NCBI RefSeq assembly: GCF_046630445.1
Contig: NC_092335.1
Coordinates: 629,455,501 to 629,519,500, forward strand
Origin: Rutidosis leptorrhynchoides
Taxonomy: Eukaryota > Streptophyta > Magnoliopsida > Asterales > Asteraceae
Direction of reading: 5' to 3'
Length of the DNA: 64,000 nucleotides
Part shown: positions 1-10,104 of the stretch, piece after piece
Layout: every line of letters starts with the position of its first letter
Position numbering within the stretch: position 1 is the stretch's first letter
The notes under the pieces: generated by a model
Database searches by the model: none
What the model saw: the letters and a program-made list of their open reading frames with translations, nothing else
What the model was told of the DNA's origin: nothing
Translations under genes and position numbers: made by a program

Positions 1-465
1 TATGTATGGGATGTGTATTGAAATATGAAATCTTGTGGTCTATTATTATGATTTGATATATATAGGTTAAACCTATAACTCACCAACATTTTTGTTAACG
101 TTTTAAGCATGTTTATTCTCAGGTGATTATTAAGAGCTTCCGCTGTCGCATACTTAAATAAGGATGAGATTTGGAGTCCATGCTTGTATGATATTGTGTA
201 AAAACTGCATTCAAGAAACTTATTTTGTTGTAACATATTTGTATTGTAAACCATTATGTAATGGTCGTGTGTAAACAGGATATTTTAGATTATCATTATT
301 TGATAATCTACGTAAAGCTTTTTAAACCTTTATTGATGAAATAAAGGTTATGGTTTGTTTTAAAATGAATGCAGTCTTTGAAAAACGTCTCATATAGAGG
401 TCAAAACCTCGCAACGAAATCAATTAATATGGAACGTTTTTAATCAATAAGAACTGGACATTTCA
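1..465 (+). mobile_element. 3' part of a chromovirus-type LTR
   Basis: The stretch shares with the LTRs ending at 45715 and 53051 the run of motifs 'aactcaccaac', 'gcatgtttattctcagg', 'cttccgctgt' and 'tatagaggtcaaaacctc', in the same order, and it ends in CA at 465. From 467 the sequence matches the Athila-like internal region at 8655. The simplest reading is that this is the last part of an LTR retrotransposon inserted into the Athila-like internal region, with the rest lying left of the window. The five bases after the LTR (TCGCC) differ by one from the uninterrupted copy (GCGCC). Confidence 0.7.
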
Positions 466-502
466 TCGCCCTCCCCATTTTACGAGACAGATCCTCTCAT
501 GG

Positions 503-709
503 TTAGGATAAGTCTGACCACTTGGCAACCCTGTTTGATGCTGAGGTCCGTAGATTTCCTGCTGATTTTAGAGATGACTTTTCTAGATTTTTCGTCAACC
601 TACAGCTGGTCTGGACGACAATTTCTTGACCTAAATCAAGAAGCGCGTGTCTTTTTCGGAAGACTTTACTTTCTTTTAATGATGGAATTGATTCATCGTG
701 TAGATCCAT
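503..709 (-). CDS. small conserved ORF in the Athila 3' non-coding part (copy A)
   Basis: A 68-codon open frame that is also open with the same ends in copy B (8691-8897). The two products differ at about six positions, all amino-acid replacements, so there is no sign of selection for the protein. I recognise no domain. It lies between the protease stop and the foreign LTR. It could be a chance ORF that survived because the copies are young. Confidence 0.15.
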   Translation of the reverse strand: MDLHDESIPSLKESKVFRKRHALLDLGQEIVVQTSCRLTKNLEKSSLKSAGNLRTSASNRVAKWSDLS

Positions 710-1345
710 CTTTCTTTCAAATATATATTACAGTAAATTAGGTAAAACTGATTAAAATCGCCCAAAGCAAAAGTACCTGCAATAATCTGTACCAAATATG
801 TGATATGTGTTTTAAAGAAATTGGTAAATTCTTTCCACACTTAACTTTTATTTTTTTTTCTTTGCCTTTTTATTCTCCTCTATTCTATTTTAAATGAATT
901 CTAACGTTTTGGGTTGTTTCTCCATTTATGTTCTCTCCGAGGTAACAATAATTTCGGCATTAACACCTAGTTTTATCGTTCATAAATATGTATAAACATG
1001 ATTTTGAATTCATATAGTTGAAAATTTTTCAAATTTTCACAAAATTTGGCAATTAAACTAAGTGTAAACCCGAGAGAATTTATAACCCTTCCCCACACTT
1101 GAGATCATGCAATACCCTCATTTGCATGAAATTAGACTATAATTATAAATTCATGAGGGTGATTAGTGTAGAAAAGTGATTAAAAATACCGAGTTTGCAA
1201 ACATATTATTTTATATCACATTTGATATTTTTACGTCTTGTCGTCAAAATTAGTAGCTTTTGCTGAACTTAATGCCAGTCTTTGAAAGTGCGCTGTTTTA
1301 CCCTGTTTTGTACATAAGATAAACTACAAACATACATAATATTTT

Positions 1346-1410
<65 letters not shown>

Positions 1411-1956
1411 TTATAAAACCTTTATTTATTAAAACAATTTAAATGAATAATTTTTTTTAAAATTTTGTTTCCTTTTACTTTAGGTAGTTTCGGTATGTTT
1501 ACCTTGTCCGTCCCTTGACAAAATTTAAAATTTGTCGTTAAAGCGATTGTTTTAAAAGCAAAGATTTTTGGGTTTTTTTTTTTTTTTTTGGTATACTTTA
1601 GATCAATAATATTAAAAATAATGATAACAAAATTTGTCGCCCCGCCTTCGGGTAAAGCAATTTCGGTTCCATGACCTAGTCTTCAACTTACGATGAATTT
1701 TAGAAATCATTTTTTTAAACTTAATGAAATAAAGTAAATTTTGTTTTTAAATTCACACAAAACTTAAATTTAAAAATGCATATTAATTTCATACAAAACC
1801 TACAAAACAAAAAATTCAGAATGGGGGGAGAAAACTAGTTCTTTAGTGTCTGCTTGTTTTAAAGACCAATCGGATTTCATTCTCGGAACTACACGAGAAC
1901 AGAACAACTAACTCTAGACAGCATTTTCTTTTTAGAACATTTGAATCTCCCCACAC
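710..1956 (-). other. Athila-like 3' non-coding region, copy A
   Basis: No coding frame of substance. On the minus strand it contains polypurine motifs of the form AAGTGTGGGGA (around 1090 and 1950) that resemble the true PPT at 7727-7745. A TA microsatellite lies at 1349-1407. The matching region of copy B is 8898-10104. Confidence 0.6.
1349..1407. repeat. (TA)n microsatellite
   Basis: About 59 bp of pure TA. The same place in copy B (around 9541-9550) has only about 10 bp, so the tract expanded or contracted after duplication. Confidence 0.95.
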
Positions 1957-4671
1957 TTAGGTAGCTGTGGTGTTGAAATTGTGATTAACTTCATTGTCAA
2001 TTTCTTTTGGACCATAATCAACTTGCATATCTGTGACTTTTTCTTTAAGCCATTGGTCGGATTCCTGTGTAATTTCGACAAATTCAACTAGTATCGCCTT
2101 TTCTTTAGGCGATAGATTAGATACTAACCGGTTACATAACTTAAAGTTCCCCTTGGTTCTAGCATCGTAAATCCGTTTAATAAGTTTTTTCATTGAACTA
2201 TTAATAACGGGGTCATTTAATTTTGTATCAACAACGTGGTTCTTTGTTATCAGGTCATCATTAGTTGTTACTTCATTTTTCCCACACTTAGGCGTTTTAT
2301 TATTGTTAAGCACTACCGTTGGAGTTGGTAAAACAACATGGTTCTTACCAATCGTTTTTGTTGGTTCAACAGTTTTGGTTGGTGGAGATTTAGTCTTTCG
2401 ACAAACAAAGGTGATCGATTTTTCATCATCACTAAGTGTCATTCTACCCTTTCTTACATCAAATAACACCCTGGTAGACGCTAAGAATGGTCGACCTAAA
2501 ATTAGAGGAATGTTTGGGTCCTCTTCTATGTCAATGACAATAAATTCGACTAGAAAGGTTAAGTTACCTACTTGAACGGGTAGGTTATCAGCAATTCCAA
2601 CTGGGTGCCTAATGGTTTGATCAAAGAGTCGAACACTCATTTCCGTTAGACTTAACTCACCAACTCCTAATCTCTTATATAATGAAAGAGGCATAACACT
2701 CACACTCGCACCTAAATCTGCTAGTGCATCATACATGAGACAATCACTAAGTAGACAAGGAACAATAAATTCACCCGGATCACTCATCCTGGGTGGAGGT
2801 TTTGGTAGAACTGTCTTCACCGGGTTTACTTTTACGGTTTTTATTTCTTGCACTTTCTTATTCTTCTTCTTCTTTACAGAGGTATCACAAACTTTATTAC
2901 CTATTACTTGCTCATACTCAACTCCTTTTCTTGGAAACGGGATGGGTGGTCTGTATAGTGCCACTACTGGCTTTACATACTCGGGTGGTGGTGGTGGCGT
3001 AACTTCTTCATTGTTACTCACATCTAAAACCTTCCCATCTTCTAAACCTGGTTTTTCAGAATTTGTTGATACCATATTAACATTCTCATTTCGAGGATTT
3101 ACTTTAGTATCACTCGGTAGCTTTCCTTGTTCCCTCTCACTCATCATGCTAGCAAGAGTACCTACGTGTTTTTCTAGATTCAAAATGGAGGCTTGTTGAG
3201 TTCTTAATGACTGATCAAACCTCTAATTTGTTTGGGTTTGAGATGTAATAAATTGTGTTTGAGATTCCATTAGCTTTGCCATCATTTCTTCCAGATTTGA
3301 CTTTTTCTCTTCGGTTTGTTGTGGTAGTTTATACAAGCTAGGTATTTGTTGATTAAAAGTGTTGTTTTGAGTTGGTTGGTTATTTGGACCTTGTTGGTTG
3401 TACGAGTTATTGTTGGGTCCATTTTTATTGTAAAGAATGTTTTGATTTCGATTGAAGTTTGGACGTGGCGGTTGATAATTATTTTGATAATTATTTCCCG
3501 GACTTTGGTTCATGTAGGAAACATTCTCACATTGTTCCATCCTTTGCTTGATGTGACCATCTTTCATTAAGTGTGGTCCACAGCATTGCTCACAACTGAT
3601 TCGTATTGCGTGAATATCTTTAGTCATCTTTTTCATTCATCTTTCGAAAGCATCTATTTTTGAGGAAACGGAATCAAAGTCATGGCTAGAATCGGCTCTA
3701 GCCGCTTTAGAAGATCTAACGATATCTTTTTCCTGGTGCCACTCATGCGAGTGGGAGGCTGTATTATCAATTATCTTGTGAGCTTCGGTAGCGGTTTTCT
3801 TCATAATGGAACCACCAGCTGTTATATCGATGTCTTTTCGTGTAGTAATGTCGCATCCTTGGTAGAATATTTGTACTATTTGATAAGTATCTAAACCGTG
3901 TTGAGGACATCCTCTCAACAACTTTCCAAATCTTGTCCACGCCTCATATAGAGTTTCATTTGGCTTTTTTGTGAACGTAACAATTTCTCCTTGAAGTCTC
4001 ACAGCTTTAGATGTCGGAAAGAATTATTTAAGAAATTTTTCAACTAAAACATCCCATGTATCAATTGCCCCTTCAGGTAACGATTCTAACCAATCTTTGG
4101 CTTCTCCCTTTAAAGTCCAGGGAAACAACATGAGATAGATCTGTTCATCCTCAACTTCTCTGATTTTGAATATAGTACAGATCCTATTAAAGGTTCGAAG
4201 ATGTTCGTTTGGATCTTCTTTTTGCATACCACTATATTGGCATTGAGTAGTTACCATGTGTAGGATTTGTCCTTTGATTTCATAATCTGGCGCATTAATG
4301 TCTAGCTTAATAATGGCGTGACCTTGGCCCGTGCGTGTGGCTCTCATTCCGTCTTCCATACTTAGAGGTTCAGTTATTTCCATAATTGAATTTGTTGAAT
4401 CTGAATCACTAGAGGATTCTGATTTAATGGTTTGTGGTTCAGGAGGAATGATTATTGGTTCAGGATCTTGGAATTGTCCTTGAATATCCTCCGGGTTCTC
4501 AATTGTGAAATCGGGTTCAAAAAATGGATTATCGGAAATTTGAATTGGAGTACTTGGTCGACTAGATGACGATTCTATAGAAAAATCAACGGCGACAATG
4601 TTGGCTAGATGTCTTGATCGAGTTACATGTGGTGAACGTATGAAAGGTGGTGAACGTTTTGCTCGGTGCAT
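1957..4671 (-). pseudogene. Athila-like gag-protease, copy A, three in-frame stops
   Basis: One reading frame of about 905 codons runs from the ATG at 4671 to the TAA at 1957-1959. The N-terminal third holds the Ty3/gypsy gag core (FNRICTIFKIREVEDEQIY, then WTLKGEAKDWLESLPEG). A CCHC-like segment follows near 3590; its last Cys is replaced by Gly, so the zinc knuckle is broken. A basic, Lys-rich stretch (KKKKNKKVQ) comes next, and then a retropepsin domain with DLGASVSVMP as the catalytic Asp loop and LGRPFLAS downstream. Stops interrupt at 4024-4026 (TAA; copy B has CAA), 3637-3639 (TGA; B has CGA) and 3223-3225 (TAG; B has AAG). The final TAA lies inside the polypurine motif CTAAGTGTGGGGA. 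Homology to Athila/Tat gag-pro is family knowledge; the lack of pol is seen directly. Confidence 0.85.
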
Positions 4672-5908
4672 TCACCGAATATCCTATTAGTTATAAATAT
4701 AAAAATTATATAAGTTATTAAATTAAATGACTTTTCTGATTTTGCCCACGTTTCGAATAGCCAATAGATGCAGCATGTAGCCAGGACCCTTTAAATCGAA
4801 AGCCCACAACTCGCCACTGACAAATCCAACTATTACTACGAACCAGAAAATTTTGGATGTCTATCAATTTAACCGCTTAAAATAATTTTTCGTTTTGAAA
4901 TTTTAGAGAAGAAATAGAAAATTCTATGTCCTAAAAACTAGAGCGTCGAGAAATAAGAAAGAAAAATAGTGCGTCGAAAAACGTCGAAAATAAAAGGTCG
5001 AAAAATAATAATAAGAAAGTAGAGCGTCGGAACTTAAAAGTCTAAAAACTAAATATAAAAAGTTGCGCCTAAAGGTATTAAAGCTTAAAAGGAAATCTAT
5101 ATCCAAAATGGCAATAACTTAAAAAGTACTAAAATCTTAAAATGGCGTCGCAAAATTCTAAAGCACCTAAATCTTAATCTAAAGAAAAAGCACTTAAGGG
5201 ATTTTACGGTAAAGTCTAAAAACTAGAGCTACTATGGCAAAATACTAAGTTTAAAATTAGTTACGAACGATAAGTATATAAATTACGAATTAAACGATTA
5301 AAATATACAATTTATAAAAAGATATAAAAAAATAAAAAATTACTTATTTTTATAAAAATATTATTTTTATATTATTCTTTTATAAAAGTATTAATTTATA
5401 TATTTATAAAACTAATTAAAACTTAAAAATACAAATTTAATTAAAACTTAAACTAATTATTATTAAATTAAACCCTAACTATAATTAATTAATAATAATA
5501 ATAATTAAACAAACCCTAATCCGTACCAGCAGAGGGATCAGACCTGTCAGACAGGCTCATGCGATCGCATGAGTTCTACGTTTATGGGCCATGCGATCGC
5601 ATGGGTTCGGATACCAGGCCAAATTTGGGCTGCTACAGTACGACCCGAATTCTATTATATATTTATTTTTATTTTTTCTATTTTTAATTTATTTATATAA
5701 AATAAATAAAAACTTAATTTTTTAAAAACTAAAATAGAAATAGATAAACTTTATATTTTAAACAAACTCTTAAAAATATATATATATTTCATTTTCTTTT
5801 TATATTTTTGTATTTTTAATATTTAAAAACGTATTTTTACAAAAAGAAATTAAAACTTAATAAAAATCTTTTTTTTATAGCGTTTCGCTTCAGCGTTGAA
5901 TTTTTTTG
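4672..5908 (-). other. Athila-like 5' leader, copy A
   Basis: AT-rich stretch between PBS and gag with no coding frame I can support. It contains short repeats of the type GTCGAAAA/GCGTCG (4940-5030) and the palindrome pair at 5556-5604. Confidence 0.6.
5556..5604. promoter_or_regulatory. pair of CATGCGATCGCATG palindromes in the leader (copy A)
   Basis: CTCATGCGATCGCATGAG at 5556-5573 is an 18-bp perfect palindrome, and CCATGCGATCGCATGG at 5589-5604 is a 16-bp one, with 15 bp between them. GCTACAGTA follows at 5631. Function unknown. The same core appears before TATA boxes in several LTRs of this window. Confidence 0.7.
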
Positions 5909-5926
5909 TCCCCGGCAGCAGCGCAA
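5909..5926 (-). other. primer binding site, tRNA-Asp type, degraded (copy A)
   Basis: On the minus strand it reads TTGCGCTGCTGCCGGGGA, a damaged form of the Athila PBS complementary to the tRNA-Asp 3' end. Copy B has TGGCACCGCTGCCGGGGA. It lies 6 bp inside the LTR edge at 5933. Confidence 0.7.
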
Positions 5927-6173
5927 AAAACTTGATGTGCGTAGAGGTGTATACGAAATAGCTATAGTTTTTACTAGGAAATAGCTATTAAATACGATAC
6001 AATTTTACACAAGTTATTTATTTATTTATAGAGTGGATATACCTAAACCTTGCTACAACACTTATAGGCAGTGTACCTAATCGTAAAGTAGTGTAGTTTT
6101 TAGTAAGTCCGGTTCGTTCCGCAGGGAGCTAGCTGAGTTTAACGCTATATTTTTATTAACTATATTTATATAA

Positions 6174-6205
<32 letters not shown>

Positions 6206-7270
6206 AGTAGTAATATTATTATAAAAGGGGGTTTTACCGTTTAATGACCGGCTTGTCGATTTTAAATAAAGCGTAAAAATAAATGACGAAAATATAAATG
6301 ATAGAATTTAAATTGCGATAAAGTAAATTGCAGTAATTAAAATGACAGTAAATAAAGGTACGATGAAATATGAAAAAAAGTATTATGCTTATTTAAACTT
6401 CCGTAATCATGATGTTTGACATTTTGATTAATTGTTACCCGGGTTAATTGTCCTTTGTCCTGAATTATTTGATACCTATTTGGTTTTTGTCCATAATAGT
6501 CCATCGGTCATAATTATAAAATTTTCGTCAAATTAACCTTATTCCTGAAGTCAAATATTCCAACTAATTAGGGATTCGAACTGTAACAAGGTTTTAATAC
6601 TTTGTTAATAATTACACCAGGTTATCGACTGCGCGTAATCCAAGGTTTTAATACTTTGTTAACAATTACACCAATTATCCTTGTATGTAATCCACCCCTG
6701 TTTTAATGAGATATGAATATTAATTTACCCACTTGATCAGAATGAATAATCAATTACCCAACCCGAATAATTAATTAAATGATCGTAAAAGATGTCGTAT
6801 AAACGTCACTAAATAGGACATACATAATCATTTTAATAATTATTAGATTAACTAATTTGAAGATAGGTTCCAATGAGTTGTCGCTCAATTAGACAATACC
6901 CCCTATCTATTAATAGTCATAGTCCAATGTCCACAAGTGTCGGTCTTTTGTCCAAACCTTAATTATGGTACAAAATCTAATAACCCCGTCATAATATTTA
7001 GTCTAACATCGTGATTACTTTGGCTCAAATAAGCATAATAATAACTTAGTTACGAGGCATTAATTTAAAAAGGAAGAACATAGCATATAGTGGTGATTAA
7101 TCGCATAGCGTTACACGGACAGAATTTCGACTTTAAAACCCGTAAAACATTCCTTACAATAACCCAATTATTATTAAACTTAATTTAAAATTAAAATTAT
7201 AATTAAAAATATAATTATGATTACAGAGGAAGAAGAAGAAAAAGGTATATATTACTCGTTCAATTCGCTG

Positions 7271-7348
7271 CCTTTTATAGATGTGAGCTGAATTTGGGGG
7301 CCATGCGATCGCATGGGTTCCCTTTGTTATTTCCATGCGATCGTATGG
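7271..7348 (-). promoter_or_regulatory. LTR promoter: TATA box and palindrome pair
   Basis: TATAAAAGG on the minus strand at 7279-7271. Upstream, after 21 bp, lies CCATGCGATCGCATGG (7301-7316), then after 16 bp an imperfect copy CCATGCGATCGTATGG (7333-7348). Promoter role is inferred from the TATA box; the palindrome role is unknown. Confidence 0.65.
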
Positions 7349-7518
7349 ACAGACTGGCCAGCATACATCACTTTGTTTTCTAGTTTTGCCAACGTTTTAA
7401 TAAATAAATATAATATATATATAATTTTAAGAATTATTTATATATTATATTATATTTATGTGCATAGTTGACTCGTAATTTTAGCTCCGTTGCGTCGCGC
7501 GTTGAGAGTTAGCTCACT

Positions 7519-7582
7519 TTTAGTGGCACTTTTGAGTGCACTATGGCTTTAGTGGCACTTTTCAGGCTTTAGTGGCACTTTT
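7519..7582 (-). repeat. three copies of a 15-bp motif in U3
   Basis: TTTAGTGGCACTTTT occurs exactly at 7519-7533, 7548-7562 and 7568-7582, about 240-300 bp upstream of the TATA box. It is conserved in the other LTR (15768-15831). This resembles enhancer-type repeats in U3; no function is shown. Confidence 0.7.
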
Positions 7583-7726
7583 TCTTCAATTCTTTAATCT
7601 TCGTGCTTTGTCTTCACATTTATTTATTTAAACGATTACAACTTAAAAATAGAATAATTACAACTAAAAAATTTACATATTGGGATGATATTGCGACTAA
7701 ATATATGTTCGTTTGGAGCATTATCA

Positions 7727-7745
7727 AATATCCCCACACTTGAGC
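7727..7745 (-). other. polypurine tract of copy B
   Basis: On the minus strand the sequence CTCAAGTGTGGGGATATT abuts the 3' LTR, preceded by TTGAGGACAAGCAACG. The same pattern abuts the 3' LTR of the second Athila-like element at 35645. This is the usual place of plus-strand priming. Confidence 0.75.
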
Positions 7746-10104
7746 GTTGCTTGTCCTCAAGCAATACAGAACTTGAAATTAAATCACACGAATCACTTCT
7801 TTATTCTTCACACTTTATACATTAGTGATTTTGATACGGTGGTATAAACAATGATAGTAACGATGTGGTTTACAGTCCCACATGACTATAAAAATTTAGA
7901 TCCTTAAGGAAATTGGATCTTTATGAAAACATTTGATCTTTTGAAAATTCATTCTAGCTTTTACCCTAGATAAGTTTTTCGGAATAACCCTACACCGGTG
8001 TTTGCAAATTTTTTTTGTGGGTTTGGTGGGTTTCAGGTTTGAAAATTTTAGCTCAAAACTTATGGTTTTGTGTCACCTACTTGCTAACCTTGTATTGGAA
8101 AAGCAACACGTCCAGTTGACTTGCTCCGTATATTACCTTTCGGTAAACTACAATCCGGTTGTAAAGGAAAGCGTTGAACAAGCAACTGTTAAGGCGATAT
8201 CTAATGACATGCAGATGTTCATGGTCTACAACGTGTCGAATGCAATTACCATCCTTTGCAGGAGCAATAGTAAAGATCACCCTATAATTTTTCGATCTGG
8301 CACAAGGTCCTGTCTTCGACCATGCTATGCAACTACCGTTCTTAAGGTTGAAACCCGATTTGGTTCAGGTGACCTAATGAATTCCAGGTGAATTCCTAGG
8401 ATTTTACGTTCAATGGTAATGAACGCATTGAAAATAGGTTTTCAGAAAACAAATCGGTTTTAATTTGATCAAAATATTTTCTCGTTCAAGCTCGAGATTA
8501 GATTTCATCGAATTCCATGAGTTTGTAATTCTCAATCTTTAAAGTCAATCTCAAGGAATGAGTAATATCAGGCTTAAAAGCTGATTTTTAATCTTTAAGG
8601 AGATTATCCTTTCTGGGGTCTGATTCATTAGTCTTATCAAGCTAATTTGCACGGCGCCCTCCCCATTTTACGAGACAGATCCTCTCATGGTTAGGATAAG
8701 TCTGACCACTTGGCGATCCTGTTTGATGCTGAGGTTCGTGGATTTTCTGCTGATTTTAGAGATGACTTTTCTAGATTTTTCGTCAACCTACAGCTGGTCT
8801 GGACGATAACTTCTTGACCTAAATCAAGAAGCGCGTGTCTTTTTCGGAAGACTTTACTTCCTTTTAATGATGGAATTGATTCATCGTGTAGATCCATCTT
8901 TCTTTCAAATATATATTACAGTAAATTAGGTAAAACTGATTAAAATCGTCCAAAGCAAAAGTACCTGCAATAATCTGTACCAAATATGTGATATTTGTTT
9001 TAAAGAAATTGGTAAATTCTTCCCACACTTAGCTTTTATTTATTTTTTTTCTTTTCCTTTTTATTCTCCTCTATTCCATTTTAAATGAATTCTAACGTTT
9101 TGGGTTGTTTCTCCATTTATGTTCTCTCCGAGGTAACAATAATTTCGACATTAACACCTAGTTTTTTTGTTCATAAATATGTATAAACATGATTTTGAAT
9201 TCATTTAGTTAAAATTTTTTTAAATATTCACAAAATTTGGCAATTAAACTAAGTGTAAACCCGAGAGAATTTATAACCCTTCCCCACACTTGAGATCATG
9301 CAATACCCTCATTTGCATGAAATCAGACTATAATTATAAATTCATGAGGGTGATTAGTGTAGAAAAGTGATTAAAAATACCGAGTTTGCAAACATATTAT
9401 TTTATATCACATTTGATATTTTTACGTCTTGTCGTCAAAATTAGTAGCTTTTGCTGAACTTAATGCCAGTATTTGAAAGTGCGTTGTTTTACCCTGTTTT
9501 GTACATAAGATAAACTACAAACATACATAATATTTTTATTATATATATATTTTTTTTATAAAACCTTTATTTATTAAAACAATTTAAATGAATAATTTTT
9601 ATTAAAATTTTGTTTCTTTTTTACTTTAGGTAGTTTCGGTATGTTTACCTTATCCGTCCCTTGACAAAATTTAAAATTTGTCGTTAAAGCGATTGTTTTA
9701 AAAGCAAAGATTTTTGGATTTTTTAAAAAATTTTTTTTGGTATACTTTAGATCAATAATATTAAAAATAATGATAACAAAATTTATCGCCCCGCCCTCGG
9801 GTAAAGCAATTTCGGTTTCATGACCTAGTCTTCAACTTACGATGAATTTTAGAAATCATTTTTTTAAACTTAATGAAATAAAGTAAATTTTGTTTTTAAA
9901 TTCACACAAAACTTAAATTTAAAAATGTATATTAATTTCATACAAAACCTACAAAACAAAAAATTCAGAATGGGGGAGAAAACTAGTTCTTTAGTGTCTG
10001 TTAGCGGAAAAGACCAATCGGATTCCATTCTTGGAACTACACGAGAACAGAACAACTAACTCTAGACAGCATTTTCTTTTTAGAACATTTGAATCTCCCC
10101 ACAC
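7746..10104 (-). other. Athila-like 3' non-coding region, copy B
   Basis: About 2.4 kb between the gag-protease stop and the PPT, where an autonomous Athila would carry reverse transcriptase, RNase H and integrase. None is visible. Positions 7746-8654 have no partner in the window; 8655-10104 match copy A. AAGTGTGGGGA-like motifs recur near 9023, 9283 and 10097 on the minus strand. Confidence 0.6.
8691..8897 (-). CDS. small conserved ORF in the Athila 3' non-coding part (copy B)
   Basis: Partner of the 68-codon frame at 503-709, same length and ends. No domain recognised. Conservation only reflects the recent common origin of the two copies, so a real product is doubtful. Confidence 0.15.
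   Translation of the reverse strand: MDLHDESIPSLKGSKVFRKRHALLDLGQEVIVQTSCRLTKNLEKSSLKSAENPRTSASNRIAKWSDLS

Larger units (their letters stand above)
466..5932 (-). mobile_element. Athila-like internal region, copy A (incomplete)
   Basis: Read on the minus strand this runs from a PBS (5909-5926) through a leader, a gag-protease reading frame (4671 to 1957) and a non-coding 3' part. It matches 8655-14078 along its whole length, at an offset of about 8.15-8.19 kb. It lacks the last roughly 0.93 kb before the PPT because the window and a foreign LTR interrupt it at 465. Its 5' LTR is the LTR at 5933-7726, shared with copy B. No reverse transcriptase, RNase H or integrase is present, so it is non-autonomous. 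Confidence 0.8.
5933..7726 (-). repeat. LTR shared by copies A and B
   Basis: Begins TGATGTGCG and ends GCATTATCA on the plus strand, 1,794 bp. It matches 14079-15975, but lacks about 119 bp present at roughly 15632-15755; a short CTCA at both ends of the missing piece suggests deletion at microhomology. On its left is a PBS, on its right a PPT, so it is at once the 5' LTR of A and the 3' LTR of B. Confidence 0.85.

Noticed and set aside
2303..3570. Plus-strand frames opposite the Athila gag-protease (also 10450-11717)
   Set aside because: Shadows of the minus-strand gag-protease frame; no codon pattern or domain of their own.
8002..8391. 129-codon plus-strand frame in the Athila 3' region
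   Set aside because: No domain, wrong strand for the element, and it overlaps an equally long frame on the other strand.
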